A stretch of 64,000 nucleotides of DNA from Apostichopus japonicus (Eukaryota; Echinodermata; Holothuroidea; Aspidochirotida; Stichopodidae): NCBI RefSeq assembly GCF_037975245.1, contig NC_092565.1, forward strand, positions 7,120,999 through 7,184,998, in the 5' to 3' direction. A model generated the notes under the pieces. The model was not told the DNA's origin, searched no databases, and saw nothing but the letters and a program-made list of their open reading frames with translations. Every line of letters begins with the position of its first letter. Position 1 is the first letter of the stretch. The translations under genes were made by a program, and so were the position numbers. Shown here one piece after another: positions 42,209 to 55,700 of the stretch.

Positions 42209-43744
42209 AGGGGCCAGAACAACACCAGCATATACTACGCTGAAAAGTTATTCGCTGACTTATTGGTTGCAGATTCTCAATTGAGCCAAGGTTGTTGTTA
42301 GTTCATATAGTTTCCGATTGTCTCATTGGTAATTACGAACAATCTAATAGCAATCAAATAGAACCAATAAATCAATGATCAAAGTTCAAACTTTGTATAG
42401 ACGTTCAGTACAAGAAAAATAAATTCATCGAATTGCAGATGTTCAAGATATTCCACAGTTACCGAGAATTCGTAATGTCTGTAAAACTATAGTGCTCTCT
42501 GCCTTAGCATTTAGCATTTGTTAGCACTGAATTGTTAACAACTCCCTTGTGTGATGCTGTCTCCGAAGATTCTGCTATTGGATCGAAACATCAGACCCTA
42601 AACCTCAATCATAAGAACATATTTTATTTCTGGGTATAACACTGCAGCATTGCCTGAACTTTGCATGTGCTTCACTGGACGAAAGTCAAATCTCGGTCCC
42701 CATCGGCGGCGATCAAATTTGAGTAATCGTTTCCTTCCGTTATTGAACGTTTGCATGCATTGTTCATTATTTTTTCTTTTCTTTTTGTCTTTGTAAGGGG
42801 GTCTGCTTCGTAAGAGCCTCGGCTTTCTCAGACCTCCTCCACTTGTCACATACATTTTCTTCTATTATTGTGTAATATATTGAATGTGAAAACAAATAAA
42901 TGAACATGAAATGAAAATGAAATAAGACGGTGAACATGCTCACGATAAAATAATATCAGTTGTTGGTTCTTGCAAAAAGAAATTAACTGGGGACAAAACT
43001 TATCATCAAAATGAGATGAACTCCATATTTGTTTTCGCCCTAAAAGAGGTTGAGGGACCGTCCCCCGCTGAATAGCCAGGAACTGCAGGGTAATAGCGGT
43101 TTTTTTAATAATAAGAAACATGTGCTTCAGTAGTACTCCCCAATAATTTGCTAAAATACAAAAAGAAGAATTAAGGATATACATTCCAAATAAATGTTGA
43201 GCTTGAAAACCATTGCCCGGGCCAAGAGTGGACTATAAATAATATATATGTAGGTCCTGCAGCTAGCTTCCGAAGCTTTACACCAGCACCCAGCCACTGG
43301 GATCACTTTCTCATACAGTAAAGAAATGTCAAAGCAGCTCCTCTTCCACTATCTATGACCTCTGAGATTCTAGATATATTTTAAGTTTCAGAATAATTCT
43401 TCGTTTTGATATATGTTTAAGCTACTGAGCTATCGTTTTGCAATTCGAAAGGCAAGCTCTGTGAATAAAAGCAAAGATAATTCACCTTCCGAAGGTACAA
43501 TATCTTACTAAAGTTTTAGCCTGACAAATGCATACTGCAGTTTGCTGCAGGCACATGCCAAACAAGAGTCGGCTTTCCCTTCGCAGTGCAGGCCTTACTA
43601 CATTGGCTTATGTGAAGGGATACATGTGCTAGCTTAATCACTAACTTTATTTTCGTTTGAAAATAAATATCGTCGTTGTGAGAGCTTGCTTAATTTATTC
43701 CACGACTGGTTAGAGGCTTCTTAAAGCCTAGCTAGAAGTTAGCT
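42209..43744. promoter_or_regulatory. Divergent RPIA / SNRNP200 intergenic region
   Basis: The first coding ATGs of two housekeeping genes face away from each other across 1.5 kb. Both promoters and 5' UTRs must lie here, unless a non-coding first exon lies elsewhere. I see no confident TATA box. The middle carries a degenerate repeat (42555-42850), so the two promoters are probably separate and not one compact bidirectional promoter. Confidence 0.5.
42555..42850 (+). repeat. Degenerate repeat with hammerhead-like core, copy 3
   Basis: CGAAGATTCTGCTATTGGAT followed by CGAAAC (to about 42590) is a decayed version of the core at 60640. Downstream to about 42850 is sequence with a GAGCC/GGCTTT stretch that may be the rest of a transposon remnant. 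It sits between RPIA and SNRNP200. Confidence 0.4.
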
Positions 43745-46700
43745 ATGGCTGGAGCTACAGCCAGATCCTTGCAGTATGAGTACAAGGCGGTAAGTAAACT
43801 TCTTTTTATTTATCCAACGCGGCGGGCTGTCTGCACGCATATTGTCAGTGCTTTTGTACGATAGGCAAGCTTGTGCCTGCTATGTTAGGCTAGAGCATAG
43901 GCTGTAGCACACTGACGCCTAGGCTTAAGTGAAACGTTATCGCAACGTTTTCACATGCACTGGTTCAACTTTTCGAAATTAAACAAATGAGCAAGTTTTT
44001 CTTGACAGCGAAAACATTTTGTATACTCTTCAAATAATCAATATAACCACATATTTTCATGGTCCCCTAACAAAGGCTTGATATGTTTAAAGCTGATTCG
44101 ACAAAATTTTCATTAAATTTATGAAACTGAAAAAGATGATAAAAAATAGCCAAGCAGAATAGAAATACTCTTACTGTCTTACTTAGTCTTATTACTACTA
44201 CTAGTACTAGCCTAGTAGTAGTACTAAAATACTAATGCACTTAAGTCTTACTGGCCTAGGCCTAGCAGGTTAGTTAGAATTTAGATATTATTATGCATCA
44301 CTAAACAGCCTAGGCACCAAGGGAAAAAAGCATAGTAAAAGTGGATCCATCAAAACTACAAAATGCAAAACCTGCATGCTACACTAGGCTACTAGAAATA
44401 CTTGAGCCAGTGGTGCTGTCTCAATCAAATGTAAAATGTGTCTGCTGCCATTAGGCTAAATGTAAACCATTGATAAAGCGAATTAATCTTGAAAAATGCC
44501 CAATTTAAACTAATACTCCAGCTGAATGCTAAGCGTTACTAGCAATCACAATTTTTACACAATATCAACTCTGATCTCTACCTTGTAGAACTCAAACTTA
44601 GTCCTACAAGCTGACCGATCTCTCATCGAGAGGCGAGGACGAGATGAAGCCACCGGAGAGGTGATGAGCTTGTCAGGGCGGACTACTGGCAGCAGGATGG
44701 GAGACAAAGCAAAAAGGAATAAACCACCAATGCAAGAAGAACGGAAAATCAAGTAGGGCTAAGCTGCAGATTGGATTTAGGCCTAAATTATTTCTGTTTT
44801 AAAAAATTAATGCTATATATCATAAACTCATCATTTTTAGGAAAATTCAAGAAAGAGGGTTTTTTAAAGACATACTATAAAACTAATGATTGATGCAACT
44901 GGTTTTATTCCTTGATTACTTGTCATGTTTGTTGACATAAGCTAGTGCAGGATTATACTCTTGCTGGTCACTTAGCCAATGGTCCAAAACTTGAAATCTT
45001 GCAAGCAAGTTAAATATTACTATTTGGAAAGAACCAAGTAAGCATGGTTAATGACTTTCTTGTTACAGTCAAAACAAGCTTAAAGGGATATTCCTTGGAT
45101 GGACAATGTGACACGTGCATAAAGAAATATATTCCGCACTGTTAGATGGAAATCCCACTTTAATATCATGTACCCAAATCAAGATATGGTTGATTGAATG
45201 GAACGATTTTTGACTGGCTAAACTCTTTTCCCAGGAGTGGATCACAATAGGTGGTCTATGATTTCAAATGATTCCATATTCTGTTAAAACTTTCTTTATG
45301 CTGGGAATGCAGTACATGTAATATTTTAGCTTATCTGCCAAGTTCTCTGAAGCCCTATTAATTTCATCAATATGCATTTTGTTGTTGTTGAAGAAATAAA
45401 GTTTTCTCAGTGCATAAGAGAGTTAAATATTTTAAAGAGAAACAGTAACACTTTCAGCTGACTGTGCCTTGATGACATCATTCACTCCGTTGTTGCGAGA
45501 TGCTTTAACAAAATATCCCTAAGTTTGAAGAATTCATATATCATCGCCATACAAAATACCACATGGATGTGGGGTTTGACATCAAGAGCCCATTTAGCCG
45601 ATAGTAGTCAGCGATGACTCACAATCGTCCATTGTAGTTCTGTCACCAATAGGACCAGCTTGTCAGTAGGTGCCATTAAATAGATGGAGAAATTCATTCT
45701 TGATCATAATTTGTCCTTTCTCCAACAGGCGGCAGAAGCGTGACGATGCCAAGTATGACATGAATAAGTTCAAGGGTCAAACCTTACTATCTGAGGGTAT
45801 TGATGACATGGTTGGAATTTACTACAGGCCCAAGACACCTGAGACAAGGACGACTTATGAAGCTCTACTCAGTTTCATCCAGGCAGCATTAGGTGACCAG
45901 GTGAGGATGATATGAAATTAATAGATACTGGGGTTAAGCTTGCACGGTTTCGTGAAAACTTACAACCGGTTTTTCTCTAGCAAAAAACCGAATCTGGCTC
46001 AAAAACCGGTTTTTTTTCCACCTCCCGAATTGCATTGCAAACATCCAAATCTCGATCGCTAAGATGCATATTTTTGAAGCTTTACCAACAGCGGTTTCAA
46101 CTCTGTTTGTTCGCAGTAAAGGGTTAAAAACAAGGAGAATAAATTCAAGAAATGTTACTGCCTTCATGACTCTCATTTTATAACCCACGTTAACTAAACT
46201 GAAGTAAATATGTCGAAAAGAAATGTGTTAGTGAAATTTTTTCTTAAAGTTTTAACATCACGTACACCTATCGTTTGTCTTGTGTTAACTGTACTTCACG
46301 AAGTTCAAATTCGTGTAAAATATCACGGTTATATTATATTATATGTTATATTTTCGGAGATGAGGGCCGAGCGTAAACCCCATTATGACCAATTGGAGAT
46401 CGTAAAAAAAAATGCTTTACAAAATGATTGGTCCAATATATTCAGTAGTGGCTGACAAAGTGGTCGAATGTACCAAATTGCACGAGGCTCTAGCCATGTT
46501 CGCGGGTGGTATCTTGGCGGTAAAAAAAATTCTCTTCAAGGAGTGAAGAGAATTTACAGTCTGCACTTTCAAGTACAAGATGAAAAACATCGCTGGCAAA
46601 AGCGGGGATTAGGTTGGCAAAGAATATAAATTGTTAACGTTTAAGTTGAAAACATGTGTTCATCAACGTAAACGAAAAACAAACTGAGAGACGCCTTGTC

Positions 46701-49700
46701 TGATAACTGATAAGAAGAAATGTTGAAAGGAAACTCACAAGGAAAATACAATCTATTAGCGTACAAAGGAGAATTGTCCCAACAGCAACATCTGTAATTT
46801 CCAGCCATGTATGCAACATTTTTACTCCTTTAATATTCCTTGGCTCAAGCCTGACGCCAGGTGTCTCTTGTGAATGATGGACTGTGATTGTTCTCATGTT
46901 ACTTGTTGCATCTTAGTTGTTAAACTCAGAGCCCCCCCCCGTGATTGTTACTTGTTGCATCTTAGTTGTTAAACACAGAGCCCCCCCGTGATTGGTAATG
47001 TTACCTGTTGCATCTTAGTTGTTAAACTCACAGAGCCCCCCCCCCCCCCCCGCGACTGTACATGTCGTATGGTATTGTGGATTGCGCAATGTACCTTTGA
47101 AGTTTTAACGTTTATTTTTTGAACACGAGCTGTGATCAATGTGTTTGAAAAGATTTTCTCCATATACTCTACCAATAAATTGAAGTTAAATAATAAGAAC
47201 AACACAAGGAGGACAAACACGTTGGATATAACAATTTACTTTGAACTGCATCTCGTCATTTGAGTGTGTACTTCTCACAACTACTAACGTTGGCCACCAA
47301 GGTCAGTTCAATACTACAAGGTCACCTAACTGATGCACGCATATAAGGGCTGCATAGCCTAATGTTAGGCCTAGCTATCCACCCTCAAGCACTGGTTATG
47401 GCGTGTGCCGATCGTAGCTGACAATGTCGTCTATCAGAAAAGCTTTCTCTTGTTGCAATTTACTTTCATATTGCAAAAAAAAAGGTAAATAGGAGAAACC
47501 AAAGTCAACAAACTCTGTTTTTTCCAGTTTTTGCAATTCAAATTTCGGTTTTTACCGGTTTTTCGGTTTTCTTAAAATAAAAAATAGTACCGAAATTCGG
47601 TCGGAAAAAACCGGTTTCGGTACTAAAACCGGTTTACCGTGCAAGCCTAACTGGGGTCACCATGAAGAATGCTTTAATGTCTGTTTTAACACGTATACAT
47701 GTATCTGTTACAAGATATTCTCTGAACTATACCATACCAGGGAATAAATTAGTGCCCTCATTTTTGTGAAGCAGTTTTGAAGGCTCTGTAGTTTGTCTTA
47801 TAAAATACTGTGTGTTCCTCTGTGAAAAACTGCTATACATAGTTGGACTTGTATAGCAATTTGACAATTTTACGATGCAAAACCGGATAAATTATTCCCT
47901 GCAAACTGGTTAAATCTTTGTAAATTTTGTATTTGATCATTTGAAGAAGAGATATTTCACAAAAAGACTGATGTTGAAGACAGTAGCAGTTGTAATTGAT
48001 GGAGAGGAGAGTAATACATGTGAATACAAAAGTCGCTGTTTAGAGTTGATGAAATGTTACTTTACATCAGTTGACCAAACAGTACATAAATTATTTGACT
48101 TTAAAAAAAGGACATTATAATAAGTGAAGAATAGACTAGCTGTACTGTTTATTTGTAAGTATTCAAGTATGTAATCTCTAACTATTTGGAGATCCTGGCA
48201 ATTTCTTAACTCAAGCAGGGTAAAGAATTCCATTCTGTCAACACACATTGAAATGTAGTTGCTAATTATGTGTCTACCAAAATTGTACATTTCTTGTTTA
48301 ATGTCCTCTCTGACAGAGAACTTCTCATTGGGGCTATGGAAATGCGTAATTAAGAGAAAACGTAAGATGAAATAAAACTACGAAATAAATATTGAAAGAC
48401 TGCTGTTCTACTACAACAGCGTATCTCAGCTGGATGTAAAGTAATGCTCATTAGGCTGTTACTCAGTTTCTGTTTCCGTTCCAGCCGAGAGACATTCTCT
48501 GTGGTGCTGCAGATGAGGTGCTGGCCACTCTGAAAAATGATAACTCGCGCAGCAAAGAAAAGGAGAAGGAACTAGAACTTCTCCTTGGCAAGTTAGCCGA
48601 AGAAAGATTTGCTTTGCTTGTGAATCTCGGCAAAAAAATCACAGACTACGGCGGAGACAAAGATAAAAACCCGATAGGTAGGTCAACCTCTCTTCAGCGG
48701 ATGAGCCTGACAAAACTTCCTTCACCAGTATGTTCGTTAGTGTCACCAGTATGTTCGTTAGTATGTTCGTACTTTATTTTGTTCGTTAGTGACACCAGTA
48801 TGTTAGTTCGTTCGAGATACATTGATCAAAATATGGAATATGGTTTTCTATTATCAACTAAAGAGGTTGCTTCAATGGTAACGTAAAGGCTCAAGTCAAT
48901 TGCACTAAATAGGATATTTTGCAAGGTATATGAAAACCTGGTTTAACAAAGTCCCAGTGATCTACGAGTATGGGATAAGAACATTTCTCACAACAAAGTC
49001 AAGGTCATTGTAATTTCTCTTTTTTTGCAGAGGATGAAATAGATGAAACAATTGGAGTTAATGTCCAGTTTGAAGAGTCAGATGCCGAGGTGAGATTTTT
49101 ACATCCGAAAACATTTCTAGATGTCTTGTTGTTAGTGGAGAAGTGCACTGTCAATATTCTTCATTTCAGTAAATATGACTTCTGAGATTTAGCCATTCTT
49201 TAAGTGTTCCTACGGTTATGTCTTTTGAGATCGTTATCAGAGTTTGGTATTGTACTTTGTACCATTTTTTGGGGCTTCGACTTTGAGATGGAGGCAAATA
49301 TTGAAAGTTGTAATTTTCTTACTTGAAGCGGGGTAGAATGGTTTATGTGTTGACATGTTGTAGTCTTTAAGGAATCTGAATGGTGCTGAAAGAAACCAAC
49401 TGCTTTCCATAGTGATTGATTTGAGTGATCTCCCCCAAGGCTCTCTCTAGACCTACTGAAAATGTTATCCCTTTGTCCCATTACCTCTCCAGGATGATCC
49501 CGAAGATTACGGAGAAGTTAAGGACGAGGAGTCGGAGAGCGAGGAAGAAGGAGAAGAGCCAGCACGAGACAATGCTCTAACTACAAGTGTAAGTAATCTC
49601 ACAAGACAAGTAGAGATGAGATTTTACCCCGTAAAACACTAAATAACAATCCTTTCAATGACTCTCTTGGTCCGATCGATCATTTAACTCCTGATCCTTC

Positions 49701-52700
49701 TCGTGGGCAACCTTTCCCCATCTCCTCATGAAACCTATTTTCTTATGGACTTACTTATGAGTCGGGAGGGAGAGGGAATGAATGGCAAACTTTGAGAATG
49801 TGATAACAGTTTGTCGTAAGTGCTTTCATTTATCTGGGAAGGAAAAATTAGTTAGTGTCAATGAGGACTTTGCTGTCTTCGAAGTCTTACAGATATTTTT
49901 TTTTTGGTCTGCCTTCTTTGTTTTCTTCTGTAGCTGGCAGGTGGTGAGGCTTTGCTCGGAGCTCAGAAGGATCTTCATCCCAGAGATATCGATGCCTACT
50001 GGCTTCAGAGGCAGCTGGGTACTTTCTACGACGATCCCAACGTCTCCCAAGCTAAAGCCGGAGAAGTTCTGGACATACTAAAGGTACATTGACCAATGTT
50101 TCTTCATTTAAAGCAGTGTGAAGCTTTTGTGTGCAGTAGTCTGTAGCCTTGTATGTTCAGTTGTGTGCGGATTTTGTTTGAAGTACCGATTTAGATATTT
50201 TTTCTTCTCTCTTTTCTTTTGTAGTCAGTTTTCTATTGATCATTTTCCCCCATATTGTCTTTCATTATATTTTTTTTCATCTGGTTCTTATTTGTTTATG
50301 CTATTCAGAGACCTTGTGAATTATTAACAACAAATCTATTCAGGAATGGTGGTGTTTTTGACTTCCGATTAATAAAAATTCTGTTCGATTATCGAACCTA
50401 CCATCTGTGGTCGGAAGAAAGGCCACTGGTTAGAGAGAACTGCTTGTTATGTTATGTGATTACGAATATGGAAAACAGGTCAAGTGTTTACAAAAAGTTG
50501 AAACTTTACATGCGATTTCTCTTTTTATAGCAACCCGATATTTCAATCTTTCCTCCTCCTCCTCCTCCTCCTCCTCCTCCTCCTCCTCCTCCTCCTCCTC
50601 CTCCTCCTCCTCCTCCTCCTCCTCCTCCTCCTCCTCCTCCTCCTCCTCCTCCTCGTTCTCCTCCTCCTTTAAACCTCTCTATAATGCATGTCTGGTGGTC
50701 TCTTTACACCTTCAGGATGCGGCTGATGATGGACAGGTTGAGAACCAACTTGTGATGCTTCTAGGAACCAACCGATTCGATTTCATCAAACTTCTCAGAA
50801 AGGAACGACAGATGAGTAAGTTACATCGTTGAATATATGTTATGAAATTTATATTTTTTATTATTGTATTCTGTACTGATTTTTATGCCAAAGTAATGTA
50901 AATCATTGTTTTCTAGTTAGCAAGTATTGGATTTCATTTTCCAATAATCAAGTAATAGTTTAAAATATGAAATATTCTGCTGATTCAACTCTCGCTTTGC
51001 TGGAGCACGAATCAACCACTCTGACAAACCTGTTCGCCAGGATATTTCAGTATTGACTGAAATAAAGTTTCTTTGAAACAAATTTTGTCTTGTGGAGAGA
51101 AGTCCTGAACACCTAGTGGACATCGCCAAAACAGCATCAGAACTTAAATTTTCAATTTTCAATTTAATTGTTTGATGAGGCTATGTACAATTATAGATGA
51201 TCATATTTTCATTCTTGAACCTCCCAAGTTTGACGCTTCTCAGAAAGTTTGTCCTGCAGAAGTGATAGCAGTGGAGGGAAAGAAATATGAGAGTCCTAGC
51301 GGTGCAGCATGTGTTCCTATTGCTGCCCCTCCTGAAACTCTCAACATTTGTCTTAAAACCAAACTATCGTAATGTTCCAGCATTATCTCTGTCGCAATCT
51401 TTCCCATTGCACGAGAGGGATGGTCAAACATAAAACAAAGAAAATGACCTTTCCCATTACAGACTTTAGCTCCACAGAAACTACTGGATATAGATGACAA
51501 ACCTGTCCGCCATGATATTTCAGTATTGACTGAAATTAAGTGTCTTTGAAACAAATTTTGTCTTGTGGAGAGAAGTCCTGAACACCTAGTGTTCATCGTC
51601 AAACAGCATCAGAACTAACATTTGCTGTGATGTGAAAGAAACAGATTCTTTAACTCCATGCAGCAGAATCAAAACAAACATTGACTGTTTACATGCATAG
51701 ATATCATGAGTATGTGACAAAAGATAATATCTGGATAACAGATCTGTCAGTAATTATTTCATGCTCTTGATAACAAGTTGGACTACCTATGGGTTACTTT
51801 TTTTACAGACTAGAGGTCCTCAATTAATTTTCTAACAGGTCCATAGAGATGCATTGCTTGAACTACCAGAGAGAACCAAAACTATAGCTACATTGAGCAA
51901 TGTGCAGGATAGGCTGGTAGGGTGCTCCAGACTAACACATTGACAGCTCACCATACCTAGATTGACCAATGTGCAGGATAGGCTGGTAGGGTGCTCCAGA
52001 CTAACACATTGACAGCTCACCATACCTAGATTGACCAATGTGCAGGATAGGCTGGAAGGGTGCTCCAGACTAACACATTGACAGCTCACCATACTATACC
52101 TAGATTGACCAATGTGCAGGATAGGCTGGTAGAGTGCTCCAGACTAACACATTGACAGCTCACCATACCATACCTACATTGACCAATGTGCAGGATAGGC
52201 TGGTAGGGTGCTCCAGACTAACACATTGACAGCTCACCATACCATACCTACATTGACCAATGTGCAGGATAGGCTGGTAGGGTGCTCTAGACTAACACAT
52301 TGACACCTTGATTATTTGTGTTACTTCCCCTGGGTTTCCAGTAGATATCTGCTTCTCATGATAATAAAGAGTTTTGCTTCCATTACAGTTTTGCATTGTA
52401 CTCTATTGGCCAAGGCTCAGAACTCTGCCGAAAGAGCCCGCCTTGAGGAGAAGATGAAGGCAGAGCCCGAACTGACCGCCATCTTGGAGGCTCTCACAGA
52501 GACGGAGAAGGAAGACCTCATCCAAGAGGAGAGAGCCAGGAAGGCTGCTGCCCGACAAACCAGGGTGGATGCAGATCTAGAGGCCATGGAAACTGACGAA
52601 GCTGATAACGTGAGTGAACAGAAAATGTGTGATGGTAGAGGAAGGGTGGGTGATGGGACGACTTGGGTGGGGAAGGGTTTCAAAGTCTTGAAATTATGTT

Positions 52701-55700
52701 TTTTTTGTAAAATTATGCAAGCTGACATTAAAACAACAAAAAACTTAAAAACCTGGTTTCAAAATAACATTGAGAATTAATTGATTTAACTGTTTGATGA
52801 GCCTATGTACAATGATAGATGATCATATTTCCATTCACGAACCTCCCAAGTTTGACGCTTCTCAGAAAGTTTGTCCTGCAGAAGTGATAGCAGTGGAGGG
52901 AAAGAAATATGAGAGTCCTAGCGGTGCAGCATGTGTTCCTGTTGTTGCCCCTCCTGAAACTCTCGACATTGTCATAAAACCTTCAAACTATCGTAATGTT
53001 CCAGCGTTATCTCGGACGCAATCTTTCCCATTGCACGAGAGGGCAGGTCAAACATAAAAAACTAAAAGAAATAACCTTTTCCCGTTACAGAATTTAGCTC
53101 CACAGAAACTACTGGATATGGATGATCTAACCTTTGCCCAAGGAAGTCACTTGATGGCTAACCAGAAGTGCCAACTGCCAGATGGATCTTTCCGTAAACA
53201 GAGGAAGGGCTATGAAGAAGTGCATGTGCCAGCTTTGAAACCAAAACCATTTGAAGAAGATGAGGTATTTTTAAAATTTGTCCTGTTTCTTGCCAACTAT
53301 CTCTCCACCGCTTCCGTCATTGATTCTCACTTTTCTGAGCACTATTTTGTGGTGTGTTTTTAGCGTCAGCATCTTCTAGACCATTATCTTGACTAGGTTG
53401 ACTTGACTTGGTTTTTGATGTTTGATTGCAATGGGCAACATTTTAAAGGAATGTCGAATGGGCTTCTATGAGACTATTGTAGCGGAGACCTCGTCAGTGT
53501 AATAGTGACCCCTCAAGCTGGACATACGTCCATCATTTTCTAATGTCCTCTTTAAAGTTTAAGAACACGTAATCATTGTCCCTAGGTAGTGTATAGTAGT
53601 AGGAAGATCCGTTTTGTTTCAGTCTTGAAGGTTTCATGGATTATTCTAACAAATGAGGGTTATTATTATGACAGTAGCTTAAACAAATTGGGTGACATTT
53701 CGTAGAATAAATATTATGGCAGACTGTCTTCCGCAAAGATCAAGATGCAATCATTTTTGGGCCTTTCGTGTAAGAGCTAATGGAGGTCATGTCAAAAGGA
53801 ATCGTTGCTAAGTTACAGAATTTGCCACTCTAGTTTCTTCAAAAAAAATTAGGCCACTTCAACTAGTTGAAGCCTTATTAGTGTTGAACTTTTAATGTCT
53901 TCCAATGAGGTATATTATTCTCACTTAATGTTTCCTTTCTCTTACAGACCTTGGTTTACATCGATAAGTTGCCTAAGTATGCGCAACCAGCTTTTGAGGG
54001 CTTCAAGAGTCTTAACAGAATACAGAGCAGACTCTACAAAGCAGCTCTGGAAACCGATGAAAACTTACTCCTCTGTGCCCCCACGGTGAGTAAACTCAAT
54101 CTTATCCGATGATAACTTACTTCTCTGTGCCCCCACAGTGAGTAAGCTTAATCTTATCCAATGAAAACTTACTCCTCTGTGCCCCCACAGTGAGTAAACT
54201 CAAACTTATCCACTGAAAATTTACACCTCTGTGCCCCCACAGCCAGTAAGCTCAATCTTATCCACTGAAAACTTACTCTGTGCCCCCCTTGGCGAGTAAG
54301 TTCAATCTTTTTTGATGAAAGCTTACTCCTCTGTGCCCCCTTGGTGAGTAAGCTCAATCCTATCCAATTAAAACTTACTCCTCTGTGCCTCCACAGCGAG
54401 TAAGCTCAACCTTATTTGCAGTCACCTTCCTACAACCTTGTGAAAAAATGCAACAATTTTATATTAAACTCAGGGCTGGATTGTTGTTTAATCAGGGATG
54501 TAAGTCTTCCGTATTTTTACGGAAATCCGTTTTTTTTTTTAATTCCAATAAGTCTTCCGTATTTTTACGGAAATCCGTTTTTTTTTTAATTCCAATAAAG
54601 TTCCACAAAATTGTACAAATATCAAAGACACAACGCGGCAAAAATGCCTGGCCCGTTGCAGCAAGCTAACTTCAATTTTCACTCATCGATCACTCAAAAT
54701 ACCATTTCCAGTTTCGCATCATCGCATTGCACTGTACAACATTGTGCCATGTGAATATCGTTGCGTACGTGCGAACTTCAAATCGCTATAGCTCATTTCT
54801 GTAGTTGAAAAACATTCCCTAATTCATGTTGATTGGACTGCTAATTAATATCTTCGTAACTGCTGGTGCTCGACATAAGTTTTGGAATTAACGCTTGTGA
54901 TATTTGTGAGCGGCGAAAATCTACGGGATACGCATATGAAAGTCGATATTTGTGATCGCATTCGAATGTGAGACTGTTTTTTATTCCGTAGTTCGCTGCG
55001 ACGTATTCGTAACTTTGAGCTAGCCTAACATAACGATAGTGTGTAAGTAGTAAGAACTAGGGGTAGGATGTGTTAGCGCTAATACTTCTGAGCTAGCCTA
55101 ACATAACGATAGTGTGTAAGTAGTCAGAGCTAGGAGTAGGATGTGTTAGGACGGCATTCACCTGGGGTCTCCGAATATTTTTCCGGTTTTTTTTTAGGGC
55201 TGCACTTACATCCCTGTTTAATGTTATGTTGGGCCCAGTGGTGTGATTCAGTCTCATATCATGTATTGAAAGGGACAGTCACACGATGACAAGCAGGAAT
55301 TTACATATACCAGACAGAGCTTGCTGTTTGTCTTTACTAATAGCCCCCCACCCCCATCCTACAACTCCAAGGGAAACTGACTCATTATGATGTGAGTTCA
55401 TTATTAGCTTTTTGCAATTTCAGAACAGATCTTGTGGCAAGTTGTGAGTCTTTCACAGATTCAGGAGTAGATGCAATGACCATTTCAATTTTTTAGGGTT
55501 AGCTAAGAAAATAAAATACCACCCAGGGCTAGTGGCATGTATCATATGGTAAAAAGGTCTTGCCTGTTTCATTTGCAGGGTGCAGGAAAAACAAACGTGG
55601 CTCTACTGACAATTCTCAGAGAGATTGGCAAGAACATTAACACTGACGGGACCATCAACACGGAGGCCTTCAAAATCATCTACATCGCTCCTATGAAGTC

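Noticed and set aside
46210-46455. Transposase remnant in the 1.7-kb hAT element
   Set aside because: The 81-codon frame shows no hAT dimerisation or catalytic motifs, so the element is treated as non-autonomous.
48518-48886. Frame continuing past SNRNP200 exon 4
   Set aside because: Conserved Brr2 sequence stops at the donor at 48678; the rest is intron with a short GTATGTTCGTTAGT-type repeat.
50449-50832. Poly-serine protein
   Set aside because: The frame is created by the TCC microsatellite in intron 7 and merely runs into exon 8 sequence.
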